The notes beneath the pieces were generated by a model, which did not search any database, was not told the origin of the DNA, and worked only from the letters and a program-made list of their open reading frames with translations. This document shows positions 27,593 to 38,929 of a DNA stretch of 64,000 nt, piece by piece; within the stretch, counting starts at the first letter, position 1; each line of letters opens with the position of its first letter. Source of the stretch: Triops longicaudatus (taxonomy: Eukaryota; Arthropoda; Branchiopoda; Notostraca; Triopsidae); the NCBI GenBank assembly GCA_022885665.1, contig JAGQDJ010000627.1, positions 124,001-188,000 on the forward strand. The letters run 5' to 3'. Position numbers and translations under genes: made by a program.

Positions 27593-27780
27593 CGGAGGGG
27601 TAGAAAAAATAGGAGGATCGAGCTGTGACCGCCCTTTCTCAATAATCGTAAAGCTGTTTTTTGCGTGTGTACGGCGAGGCGCGATGGGGTCATCTGAGCA
27701 AATATTAGTCGAACTTGCCCTCGGACAGCTTTTCTACCCGACCCTTCTTTTTGGGCTTAGTTTAAGTTGATATTTTGTTT

Positions 27781-27964
27781 TCACTTCACCCACCCTTCTC
27801 TTTCGCGCGCGTTGTCCCCGCACACGCTGCATTACTTCACCCCGGCTCCATCCCCTCGCGGACATTCCCCTTCACCCCTTTACACCCTACAGTTTTCGGT
27901 AGGGTTACTTGCCCGCTCTAGCGCCTGCGCGTCCATGGCCCGTCGGGTGAAGTCGGGGTGAACC
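27781..27964. other. GC-rich, pyrimidine-biased block with inverted TTCACCC motifs
   Basis: The block stands out from the AT-rich intron. TTCACCC occurs near its left side and two further times inside, while GGGTGAAGTCGGGGTGAACC closes the right side in inverted orientation. A small hairpin ACCCTAC / GTAGGGT with an 8-nt loop lies at 27884-27905. No transposon family is recognised. Confidence 0.35.
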
Positions 27965-29010
27965 AAATGGACCACGGAGTTCTTCCTCAATTCCCGGAGT
28001 TGCTAGGCGTTGGTTGACTAGAGTAGTCGTCCTCGTTGAATGAAGAAATTCTAGTCATCTTTTGTGCAGTTTTAGTACCCCAAAGACTGTTGATTTTGTA
28101 AATCCATTGTTTTCTACTTAAGAGAGTTCTATTTGGTGAGTGATCGACGTGAAATCGCTACATTCCAATTTTGTTGTAAAGAAAAGTTGATCCTTGTCGT
28201 TATTGAAGTTGCTGAAGTATTCTCTGACAAAACGTCCGTGACGAATAGCTTCGCGTACCTTCAAAGAAATATTCGCTACATTCCATGAACTGTCAGTGAA
28301 TGTGTTGGGCCTGACCGGTACAAAGTGGTAGACAACTGATTTTGTGAATTCCTGCATTAACTTGGAGTAGGGGGAAGCTTTGAGAACTGTACGCTTACTG
28401 TGTTATTTCACCCGTGTTGGCCTATCACACCCGTGGAAGTCCTGAAACGCTCATTCCCTAATACCTTGCCACTTTAAAATCGACTTTCGACGAAGAAGAC
28501 TTGCTGTCGAGATTTATGGTCTGCTGAACGAAAGTGAATTCCACGGACAGGGCTGGAATGCCATTGCTGACGCGTGTGAAGAGCCAAAGGCCACAAGAAC
28601 ACTAAAAAGACATTCTCTTTCTCTGCTCTCCTTCCTCCAGAGAGCAAGACGGTTAACACTATTGCCTCTCTGTCCGTCTAATCTGGGGAAGAGAAAAAAA
28701 AGACGGTCTCCTTTTCAATATCGCTAGTCTTTTCACCGTGCTTGGGGTTCGTCTTGATCTACCGCCCAGTGCAATAGCGTTCTTCAACGAAAACTCCACT
28801 CAGAGAGATCCAGAGAGAGATCTTGCTGTACAATATCCCATACTTCACATTATTGCCGCCTTGACACCAAAATTGCCCCTTTCGCCCTGGATGTGGTTAA
28901 CCTGGTTAGCAGCGAGGGTCCAATCCTCCATCGCGGAAAAATATCTTCCGAACCTGAGGCCTCAACTACCCCGCTTTCGCCCACGACCCTCACGTCGCTG
29001 GTTCCTTTAG

Positions 29011-29196
29011 AACCTTGGGAGTTGGCTCTTTTACCCTCCGGGGATTGGTTCAAAACTCCAACGGAAAAGTCGGCAGGTCCGATTTTCCCCAGCAAAGAAT
29101 TCCTGAAAACAGTGAGCCGCTCGACAACGGCGCCCTACGGGTACCCGACGCCTCAGGCACCCGTCCTGCTCCCCTTTGACGCTTCTGGCTACCCAA
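29011..29196 (+). CDS. Weak candidate second cassette exon in the same intron (62 codons, phase 1-1)
   Basis: A 186-nt stop-free block follows a plausible 3' splice site (cctcacgtcgctggttcctttag) and ends at a mediocre donor (CCCAA/gtaatg). It is phase 1 at both ends, so it could be spliced in frame between exon A and either exon B or the 30153-30662 candidate. It would encode a Pro/Thr/Ser/Tyr-rich segment containing APYGYPTPQAPVLLPFDASG. Third codon positions are richer in G and C than the surrounding intron. With many pyrimidine-AG sites in 31 kb, a match of this quality can arise by chance. Confidence 0.25.
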
Positions 29197-29339
29197 GTAA
29201 TGCAATCTTAAAATTCGGGTCTCGGAAACATTAACAAGCTGAATCCATGACGCTCTTCCTTATTGTTTAAATTGAACGGATACACTCTTTTCCACGAGTG
29301 AAATTGGAGCTAACTGTCCGTAGCAGTTAGGGAGCTCGC

Positions 29340-29960
29340 CATTGCCACTATTTCTATTAAATTGCTGTAGAATTAGGTTTTGTAAAGTTGCCGTAAAATC
29401 CAGTTTTTCGATAGGAACTGACGCAGAATTGAGTTATGGAAAAATTCTTGATTTCTGGAAATAAAGTTTTGTCAAGGATTGATGGAGAAATAAGTTCCGT
29501 AGATCAGTTCTATAAATCAAGAAAAATCGCAGAAATATTTTTGGCCAATCTAGAAAACTTAGTAAGGCGCCAAAATTAATTAAACTACAGAAGTTAAGTT
29601 TTTTTAAAAAAATCTGTAAAAACTAAGTTATCTCTTAAAGTTTGCTGCAGAACTAAGTTAAGACAAGACTTTTTACAGACCTCTATGTCAATAATTTTTG
29701 CAGAAATAAACTTTTTAGCTGAATTCTTGTTGAGGATTCAGCTATTTCTTCAGAATTTTCTTCAGAATTTTCTTCAGAATTACAAGTCAATATTTTCTTC
29801 AGTATTACGAATAACGTCAATATTTATGAGTTCGTTACCATAAGTCAAGATTTCTGCAGATTTATAGTTCTCCGGTAACTAAAACCAAAATGTATTGCAA
29901 TAATTCCAAATTTCTTCAGAAATACGTTTTTAAGTCAATTTTTCTGCTCAGTGAAATTTT
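29340..29960 (+). repeat. Old degenerate tandem repeat, about 55-bp period, about 11 copies
   Basis: A core resembling TTCTGCAGAAATAAGTT recurs with its CAG (or variant) near 29368, 29424, 29485, 29530, 29588, 29648, 29701, 29751, 29800, 29857 and 29917. The mean spacing is 55 bp and the range is 45-61. Around 29745-29780 a TTCTTCAGAATT sub-unit is locally repeated three times at 12-bp spacing. AAGTTATG and GTCAAGATT-like segments fill the intervals. The array is T-rich on the + strand and ends about 190 bp before the candidate cassette exon, so many cores look like 3' splice sites. Confidence 0.6.
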
Positions 29961-30152
29961 ACGCCAATGAGGATCACTTAACCCTCGTACATGTGTACCG
30001 TAGTAAGGTATTCTGCCAGTAATTTAAAACGAAATAGCGGCCAGGCAGCGTCGTCGATTTTCTGGCAGCTTGTTAGCGTCATCCACACCCCACACGTAAA
30101 AAGCAATCTAAAGGGTTGATTTTTTGCCGCTTTGCCAACGTGTCTGCTTCAG

Positions 30153-30662
30153 CCGGTAACGTTCAGCGTCTTGGGTTGCACGTGACTCCGTTGCCGGTTT
30201 ACTTGCCGACAAGTGCAGCAGGCAGCAGCGCTCCGTACTTGCCCGCCTATTCCGCGGAGTCGTCGCCACTTCCGCGGCCCGAGAGCCGCCGTTGGGATCC
30301 CAGAACGTCCTCTCTTACTGCTGCCGCCGCCGCCGCCGCTGCGGCCGCATCCCTCACAACGGACCCCTTGGCTGCTGAAGACCTGCTCCTGAGTTGGTAC
30401 TCATTGTACCAGCCCCGGCCAGCACCTGCGAGTCAAGGACCCGCCCCCATGCTCGCTGCCATGTCGACCCTCAACCTCATGATGCCTGCTGCAGCTACCA
30501 TGGCGCTAGCAGGCCATCCTGCCACCCTTGCTCTTCCACAGCCCAAACCCGACCTGGTGACCGGCCCTGGACCCGGTCCTGGTCCCGGATCCCTTGCTCA
30601 CATGACGATTAAGACGATGGCCAGTCACAACAATAACAACAATAATAACGGCAACAAAGCAG
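30153..30662 (+). CDS. Candidate alternative (cassette) exon encoding a 170-residue low-complexity insert between RRM1 and RRM2
   Basis: This 510-nt block is stop-free in the required frame and lies within the longest open frame of the window apart from the poly-T run. It begins after a convincing 3' splice site (gctttgccaacgtgtctgcttcag) and ends at a 5' splice site reading AAAGCAG/gtaaag. Both ends are phase 1: the spare A of exon A plus CC gives Thr, and the final G plus AA of exon B gives Glu, so skipping or including it preserves frame. It encodes no folded domain. In order there is a Pro/Ser/Tyr-rich start, a run of ten Ala near residues 55-65, a Pro/Ala/Met/Leu-rich middle, GPGPGPGPG, and SHNNNNNNNG just before the end. 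The Ala and Gly-Pro runs use mixed synonymous codons, which suggests selection on protein rather than a bare trinucleotide repeat. The block is clearly more GC-rich than the flanking intron. Human TIA1 has an 11-residue alternative exon at this junction and phase; I know of no insert of this size there in Rox8. Alternative readings are a terminal exon read through to a stop at 30836-30838, or an unused relic. Confidence 0.72.
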
Positions 30663-30790
30663 GTAAAGGAAGCTTTAGGTCTTTTTTGATATTTTGGAGC
30701 CTATTTTTAGTTCCACCAGCGTATCTTTTAAGTGTTGGAAACCGGTTTTCTCCCGTGAGATTTGATTATTTGTTTTCTTTCTTTGGCTCT
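30663..30790 (+). promoter_or_regulatory. Weak 5' splice site of the candidate cassette exon with U-rich downstream region
   Basis: The donor is gtaaag, weaker than the gtaagt of the two constitutive exons. It is followed within 20-130 nt by several U-rich runs (gtcttttttgatatttt, cctatttttag, gattatttgttttctttcttt). A weak donor with intronic U-rich tracts is the kind of site TIA-1 proteins are known to activate. Binding here is inference. Confidence 0.35.
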
Positions 30791-31264
30791 GACGGTGTCG
30801 TTTCGTTGCGAGTGAGGGAAACAAAGCCAAAGGATTGATCCTTCGCAACGCGAAAGTTGTGTGTTCTTGGGACAATCGGTCGTATCAGCAGTTGGGTATC
30901 TTTAGGTCTTGTTGTAGGTATTCAAGAAGGATTGTGTGCCTTGAATGAAAAGTCAAGAAAGAAGCGATCAAGGAAGTTGTTTGCTTGGTTTTTTTTAGAA
31001 AATCCCTACGCCCCGCGCGAGAAAGGATTCACAGTATAAATGCGATAAAGAAAAGTCGGAACTTGTCATCGCACATCAATGAGACTACCCCAAAGCCTTT
31101 CCACATACAAACCGTCATAGCAGAAATAGCAGAGTCAGGATTTGGAGCCGACTGACTACAGGGGAGGAAAACGGTCGCCTATTGGTGACAAAACGGAGAT
31201 ACCAGATAATGATAGACTTTTTCCACGCGAAAATGGTGGTGACAGAAAAAAAATACTTTCTTCT

Positions 31265-31278
31265 GGGGGGGGGGGGGG
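31265..31278 (+). repeat. Run of 14 G
   Basis: Homopolymer G run followed by AGGCGG. It lies about 600 nt downstream of the candidate cassette exon and could form a quadruplex in the pre-mRNA. Confidence 0.9.
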
Positions 31279-34200
31279 AGGCGGTGCCTTACTTGGACAC
31301 AGCCAGTTGGCACTTGCAAGAAAAGTACGGTTTGACATGCGACCCAAAATGCGAGGCATTGTTGAGACTTTCCTTTTGTGCACGGTATTTTACTGGCTTG
31401 GTTGTTGTCGTAATCCAAGCAGGAGAGAAACGAATTTCGACCCTTCGGGTCATTAGCTAGCGAAGAAAAACATACCAAAGATCACCCTGAGCATCTTCGG
31501 TCAAATTTTTCCTTTTTTTGAAGTAGATAAAGAAAACTCGGTTTTGTACCACTGTGTCTGGGATTTTCCACTGTTGTGTTGTGCTCGTTAGCGGAGCTGC
31601 TGGCACCCAAGCTAAGCGGTTCCGGCTGGAACTTTCGACGACGTGAGCTAATGGCGTGAGTAAAGAGTTTGGATCATGCTTCAAGCTGGTAGCCGCTAAG
31701 GAAAGGTTTGGGGGGTGAAAGATGGTAGGCGTCACACTTCACGCTAGCTATGTAATCTTGCACAACGACTCAGAAATTTTTCAAGTGTAATATTCATACT
31801 TTTGATCTTGCGATCTTGTGTACCCCATGTAGGTTATTGACGTGAGATCAACACTTGACAACGTGAAAATACGTTAATATTTCGTGCACTCCACTTTCCG
31901 TGTCTTTTCACGTTTTATTGCTACACCGAAAGGGTTTTTGGTGGGGAAACAAGGTACTGGGAGCCCGTCATATTTGACAAGGTTATCCTTTAGCTTAGTT
32001 CAGACAGGGAGTTAGACTCCCTGCTGTTAGTACAACTTTGGGTTATGTACCGCGTGGCAAGCTGTTCAAACAAAGTTTACTCCTACCCAGTAAGTAAGGG
32101 CAAACCTCAGTGTAAGCACACCAACCCCCCAAAATTTAATGCCAAAGTAAATCTTAGTTTTACGTCTGTGTGTCTCCGTCAGCGCCGTGTCGCCCTCACC
32201 CAAGCGAAAGTCGAAGATTTCGTTGATTTACCAAGCAAACCGGAAATAAGGCGAGTTTAAGTGATATTTCTGTTGCTTCATTGTTTTTTTTTTCGGAAAT
32301 AGAAGAATGTGACAGGGTTTTTTTTCGCGTAATGGCGAATTTGCAAGTGTCATTGTAAATACGCTGCAGATTTCATGAAGGTAATTTTTAATCGGAGAAA
32401 AAAATACGAGTGAGCACGTGCCAAGACGCGCACTGTAAAGTGAAAAGCTGTCTCAGGCGTTTTGCACTACGTGATTTCACTATTTATATTCAACGTTGGC
32501 TGGGATGGGGTGTCATTTTCTTTGAAGGGGAGAATAGGGAAACTGAACGAAAAAACGAGTCGGGGATATGCAGACATCCGTAATCAATGAAAAAGCGTCG
32601 TGTTGGCTTTTCATCTTCCTTGGCTACGAGAAGGGTGGGAAAATGGAAGGAAATAAACCTTTCTTAGTATAGGGTGGTACACATTGGGAATGGTTAGATT
32701 CCGCCATCAACACCCGAGCACAAACGTCGTCTGGCGCTTGTCTTGAGATTAACTCCGTAAACTAGCCGCTGAACAAAAGGTGCTCTAGTTATAGTGCTCG
32801 GTTATGATTGCGGACGCGTTTATAACCACATGTGCCATCTGGCTTGGTAGCGTCGCTTAAATAGCAGTGAGCAAAACAATACGAAAAGACACATTTGTGT
32901 AGTATGGCGTTGATACTTGCATGTATTTTCCGATGTGGTGCGCACCATTGGTGGAGTAAAGACTATTTTCGGGCTGTAATTCGTCCCTGTTGTTCTCTTT
33001 GTGTTTCGGTGTGTGTTCATTTTTCTTTCTTTCTTGTACACCCAATGTGGGCTTCTAATGAAATGCTGAGCCCTTGCTTGTCGTCTCCAGCATGGCCTCT
33101 ACTTTCTTTGGGAGCTCACCAAGCGGAACGGACAAAATACCCCGGCGTCTGCCTCCCGGAAAAGGGGAGCTTCAAGTCTAGGACCCATGTGGGTTCCTTT
33201 CCCTTTACTGTGGGTAGCTCCAAACGCGGGGACTGCTGGATCCTCGCAACACATATCGACGATTTTTGGGTTCTGGCTGCCAAGTTTTTTCGTATAACGT
33301 GTGCTTTTTGGTAACTCATTTCGTAATGGGTCGTGGAGTATTTGCGACTGACGGCCGCCAAGTTAAGGAAGATGAGGGACGATGCGAGCCGGGGTTCCTA
33401 TTGATAGGACAAAAGGCAACCGGGTAAGCCTTTTTAATACCACGAGCCCACCAGAACAAAAGACCCTGCATTAGCCCGTTTTTCCAAGCGAGAGAGAAAA
33501 AAAAAAGATGACAAAAAAGGAACAAGATAGCTTTTTACGTTCTTTGATAATACTTGTATTTTTATGAAGTGTCGGTGAATCGTTTAGTCCTGATTTCCTT
33601 TTGATCTTTGGAATGGTTAACATCACGAAAGAAACTTCATGGAAGCCACCGTCAACCAGGGTCATTAAATGCAGTGTCAGAAAAACTTCCTTTTTCACCA
33701 AAGCTCACAAAACGCTATACAAATGCTGTGCCACTACTGTAGTATTTTTTCAAATCAAATGTGCCTGGTATCAACTTATACCTTCTTGAATCACCCATGC
33801 TACCCGAGGAGAACGATTTTACGAATTTATTTTTGTTCGAAAAAAACAATACCTTTTTGTGGGTTTGTTTACTTCCTTCGTTTAGCTTAGTAACAGCACC
33901 AAAGGAAGAAACCCTCGGTTGTCTTGCACCCAGATCGCAATTCAGGGATACGGAAATCCCATCAGAAATTGCTGACCATTAGTGACAACGTAAGGGGTAT
34001 GTGAATGCCCGTAGTCAATGTGGAATGCCGGATGCTTTCTTTGGGCTAGTAGCAGTCCATTAGGCTGAATCCTTGCCAAATGAAACGCTGACCGCTGGGA
34101 CTCAGTGTGGACCGGGGACTCGGATATAGAGGGCACACGCGTCAGGCAAATAGTATCAATAGTATGCTAATATCATGCACCAATGCCCGAGAGGCAAATA

Positions 34201-34843
34201 GCATCACCTTTTGTGTGCACTCTATGCTACGCAATAGTCTAAGTAAGCAAGGGAAAGGGTGGCGCAGAATTTTGGTATCATTTCCACTTGAACAAGCAAG
34301 TTTTGCAAATGGAAGTCCAAAGTTTGCATGAATCCGATCGTTGGGTCCGACAAGGTTGTAATATATAGGGCACTTTCAAGAACGAGGAGGCTCACTAGGT
34401 TATATACCCTTTTCTCTAGAGATAAAGGCATTCAAGGGAAAAGGTAGCGTGCCGGGTTGGAATTTCCAAAGGTTTTGTAGGTCCTTCACAGCCTGCACTA
34501 TCTTTTGAGTATAGTATAAACGGCGTTGCTTGGAAAGTAGAAACCATTTCCAGCATCTGCACGTCCTTGGTACTACACATCGAAATTTCCGAGCCACGCT
34601 GTTGTGTGGGGGAAATTGTTCACCAAAGCAGATTTAGCTGGGCTCGTAAATTTGGTTGCAAAGAAAAATAAAGTCGTGCGCGATTCCTATGTCGATCCCA
34701 AGGAATCCATAGCCTCAAGCAAAAGGAGCTTGGCTCTATTTGTCTCACACATACATTGGCCCGAGGGTATCGTTCGCGGTTTGCTCTTGGAAAGATAGAC
34801 TTGTGTACAAGTACAGGGCTTTTATTTCCTCTCTCCAAAAAGC

Positions 34844-34861
34844 TCCCCCCCCCCCTCCCCC
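34844..34861. repeat. C-rich tract (C12, T, C5)
   Basis: Near-homopolymer C run inside the 31-kb intron; no other feature is attached to it. Confidence 0.9.
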
Positions 34862-37838
34862 TACAAGAATGGCTTTTCTTCGCTTTATGTTGAACGTCAG
34901 TGTGAACCAATAATTTTGTAACGCAGAAAGACGAAATGTGAAAGCTTTCCTATTCTCCCCGTTTCGTAGAAAGAAGACAACAGTGAGAACGACAGCGAGA
35001 GATTTATCGGCGCACCACTAGAAATGTGCTTTCGCCCGTAGGGGACTAAAGTGGCTCGTATACTCAAAACGTAATTAATTCGTGCACATTTTGCGTTCAG
35101 ATTTGTCCGTGTTTCAGCATACGGAATTATAATCATATGCGCTGTAGCACAAATCACACTTAATAGCCGAGAGTGATTCATAAACTCACGACAGGGCAAC
35201 GTGATGTGCATTGACCGAAAAAAGGTTACGGTCGTCAACCTGCCACACCTGCAACTTATAAGTTAGAAGCCCTCTTATCCGGACTGTGCGGAATCGAACT
35301 TAAATAATTCTTCAAAGCGAACATGACATGTGAAACTGAAAAATCTAACCTTCAACAGTCATTTAGTTGAAGCTTTTGCAGCGATAAAAGTTTTGAGAGT
35401 AATTGCTTTTGAGCGAATTTTTACGTCGAAGTAGGCAAGTTAATTAATTAATTTAGAGTATAACGTGTTGCGTTTCTTAAAGACATCTTTTGAAAGACTT
35501 CTCGGAGAAAAATCTCGAAGAATATTTAGTCGGTTGAGTGAGGCCGGATAAAAAGAGCTACTGATATCCTGGCCTCTGATAGTATTATTAGAGTATTATT
35601 AGGTGATTTTTTAAAGTTTCCTGATCTTTCTCGACTAAGTTATGTGTGCTTTGATTATTTCGGATTTTCACATTTCGGATCTTTTAAGTAAACTGAATAG
35701 AGCTGTAGACAACTGCATTAAGTAGTTAGAGCGGCCCGTGGAAATACGGGTGAGCTGGACAGGTTCACGACATCTTGTCAAGTTGCCTCTGTAAGCTCAA
35801 TTCTGCTGGAAGCCATGATGTACAGAAACGTGTACCCATCTGATTTTGACATTCTGTTGTAAGCTCCCGTGTATTTACTTCTACTCCCGAGCGCCCCATA
35901 CTATCGAGAATCTTGCCAGTGCCCTGGAGTGAAATTTCGATCGAACCGACTCACTGAGGAGGGTACGCAATGTAGGACTTTATTTTTAGCGCTTACAGTA
36001 TTAAAAGAAGGATCCGCACTTGTCTTTATATATATTGTTGCTCAATAGACTTGTCCGAGTGTGAAAGACCTGTGTCTTTTCAACGAATAAAGACAGAGAA
36101 ATAACCGTCCAAGTAGGTTCTTTTTCCTTTGGTATCACCAATAAAAACTGTCGTGCATTTCAGTGTGCCATTGTTTCGTCGGGGGGCGGCGACATGACAT
36201 TACCCATACTCTGCACTGTATTGCATTGTACAGCGAATGGTTTCGGCGGGCTCATGTGTCGAAGGCTTTTATGTGGCACTCATGACATGTAATGTCCTGC
36301 CTTTCTGGAGGGTCGGCTTGTGCCGTACTCGCCTGGCTTGCCTTTCTTGCAAAACTTTAGTTACCTTGTGTTATGTGCCCAATATATTATAAACGGCAAT
36401 GTGGACAAGAAAAGCCCATGTTAGCATCATGCTGCCGGAGCGCCGACCAACACCATTAACGAAGCTTTAGTTATTGTGAGTTAGGACAGGGTACGACGCC
36501 ATTTATTAAAACCAAGACTGTTAGACGTCGATAGAACAAACGCGCTCTGGAGGAAAAACGCTCGGAAGTTTTGGTTTTGTTTACCCGTATTCTGTGTTGT
36601 AATTCTTCTACGCAGGAGATTAAAGGGTATGTTCCCGTTTAATAACCATAAGGGTTGAAACCTGGTTTGATTATCCGTAGCAACACACCTCCAAAAACGT
36701 TGCAAAAGTAGCGATTATTGTTGTCAAAGCCTTGAAATGCGTCAAAAGAAAAGGTTTCTAAACACTTCACGTCATTCGTCTTTGTGTCACTTTCAGACGG
36801 TGATTGACAATCGTTATCGTCTCACTGCTTTTAGTTGCGTTAGAAAATTTTGAATGTACAAACCAAAAGGGATTTTTTCCATTTTTCCGTGAAAACAGCA
36901 ACGCTGATTTTCTACTTTCCAAGATTAGGTAGTAGTAGTACTAGATTTTTGCGTATAACTTCCATGGTTCGAGTTTTATCCATTACCCAGTCTTTATTCG
37001 TTAGCCTGCGCTTCGAAAACGAAAAAGCAAAATTAGCTCCGTGTCAGGCACTGAGTAAAGGTTTGCTGTTGAAAAGTAGTAGAGCTGAAGAGTCATTGCA
37101 TAACCGAATCCTGCGATTGAAGTACCCTTATACATCCCTACATTATTAATCGAACTTCAACTGCCGTGAAAAAAAAAAAGACCCAGAAAGTGCGGTTTTA
37201 TGTTTTTGGTTATTTTATCAGCATGCTTATCAGAACAGTTGACTGACTACTGTCAACGAAGGGGATTCCATATTCAAATTCCCCGAAGAAGCCTGTGTTC
37301 TACATTTTTACATTCGTAGCTTTGGCTTTTTTATGGGAGATTGCTACAGTCTCGGAGGATATTGTTGTGTATTTCCAACTGGCGTAATATTTTTTATCGA
37401 TTGTACGCGCCGTATAGTCTCGTCCAGAGCTTGGAAACGATCAACCATTGCTGTCTGTGAAACAAGCTATTGTCCTGGAGTCACAATGGTCTTTCACAAG
37501 TCATGAATTACAAAATTTGTTGTGTGGACAGTATAAATACGCGTACGTGTTAGGTAAATGTATAGAAACTAGTATTGGTTGTATAGAGTCATTTGCTTAC
37601 GGACTTTCCCATTAAAAGCAAAGTGAAACACATTGGTATGTGCGTCGATGTGAAGTAAACAAGCTGTTTGTCTATTTGTGATGAAAGTCGGTGGGAGCTG
37701 TTGCAACCGCAGGTTTCAGTGTCAAGTTCTGTAGCGAAATCGCTAACAAACAGGGTAGTCTACGGCATCATTAAGGGTATTATGCATAAATCTAGTATAT
37801 ACTGTGACTCGAGGAATGCTAGAACTGGAACCGCTATG

Positions 37839-37863
37839 AATATCTTCTGAGTCAGAAGATATT
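37839..37863. promoter_or_regulatory. Perfect 12-bp-arm palindrome centred on a TGAGTCA (AP-1-type) site
   Basis: AATATCTTCTGA, one G, then TCAGAAGATATT. The centre TGAGTCA is the consensus site for bZIP factors of the Fos/Jun class. The function is inferred only from the motif. Confidence 0.45.
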
Positions 37864-38769
37864 CTGGTCGATAGGGAAGTGGTATAACTTGTGCAGTGGT
37901 AACGTTTTCCCTATTTCAGGTAAAAGACAGCAGTTTGAGAAAGAAGTGTCTTGTGGGATAGGATCAGAGATCACCAAGCTTGAAGTGGATTGGAGACCCG
38001 AAGAGAGAACTTGGGAGTGAGTAGGGTTCGCTTTTCACCAAGATCTTGCTTCGTTGTTTGAATCAGAAAGGTTTGGCAGCTATGTTTTCCTATCTGGGCC
38101 GTTTAAGCTTCCAATTCTGCCAAAAGGGAACGTGCGGTATAACCCAGCAACAACTCCCGATAGACTTGACTTGGCGTCCGGGGGATGATGGCCACGGAGG
38201 GTGTTGGAGATGAAATTGGTTAAAGAAAAAAAAAATCGTTTCGGGGAAAAGAGCTTCTAGACAGACTACTCGGGGCTGTAGCGGCATGCATTGGGATAAA
38301 AGAGGGAGGAGAGCAATTTTCTGTCAATAGCTCGCTCCAAATGTGGAAATGCTTAGGGAATGGTTACCACTTTGTCCGCCATTTACGTTTTGTCTCGATT
38401 GAATAGTTCGGCTCCCCGTTCGCTGCCGTTTTCAAAGATTTTGAAGTCACGTGTATAGTGTCCCAGAATTACTCTGCGCCAAAACAGAGTTCCGAGGTAC
38501 CATCGGTCAGGAAATTCCGTGGGACGTGCGACGTGGATGATGAAGGTATTTGTGAGAGCGAAGTAAATCATGAACCGCGCCGAAGCTCTCATCTAGTGGT
38601 CAAAGGGTGCGCCATCGACAAGCACTTATGATAACAGTTTGATATCTGCTTATGCCGCGTTCCATAAATATCCCGTTTTTTGCTTATCTTGATTTATACA
38701 TTTATTTTTTCGTGACAGAAATATTATTCAGTAAGAAAGGCGTATTCAGTAAGAAAGACAGAAATTTTA

Positions 38770-38929
38770 TTCAACAAACCCTCGCTATAACGAACACTGG
38801 AGACGAATTTGCGACCCTTGTGAACGAAGTCACAAATTTTAGCTACGAAAGGAAAAAAATTTTCTCTGTTACGAACCTCGGCCACAATTAAAAAATTTCC
38901 GACCTTTGTCACAGAGAAGGTTTACTATA
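38770..38929. mobile_element. Pogo-like MITE, about 160 bp
   Basis: The left end reads CAAACCCTCGCTATAACGAA. The right end on the minus strand is TATAGTAAACCTTCTCTGTG. Internal GTTACGAACCTCGG fits the same family. It is inserted in the 31-kb intron. Confidence 0.5.

Noticed and set aside
32895..33314. 139-codon frame containing a strong acceptor (tcgtctccag ending at 33090) in the right phase for exon A
   Set aside because: No acceptable phase-1 donor follows before the stop; the encoded peptide is hydrophobic and Cys-rich without any motif.
36960..36985. GGTTCGAGTTTTATCC, similar to a tRNA B box
   Set aside because: No A box, acceptor stem or cloverleaf can be formed upstream.
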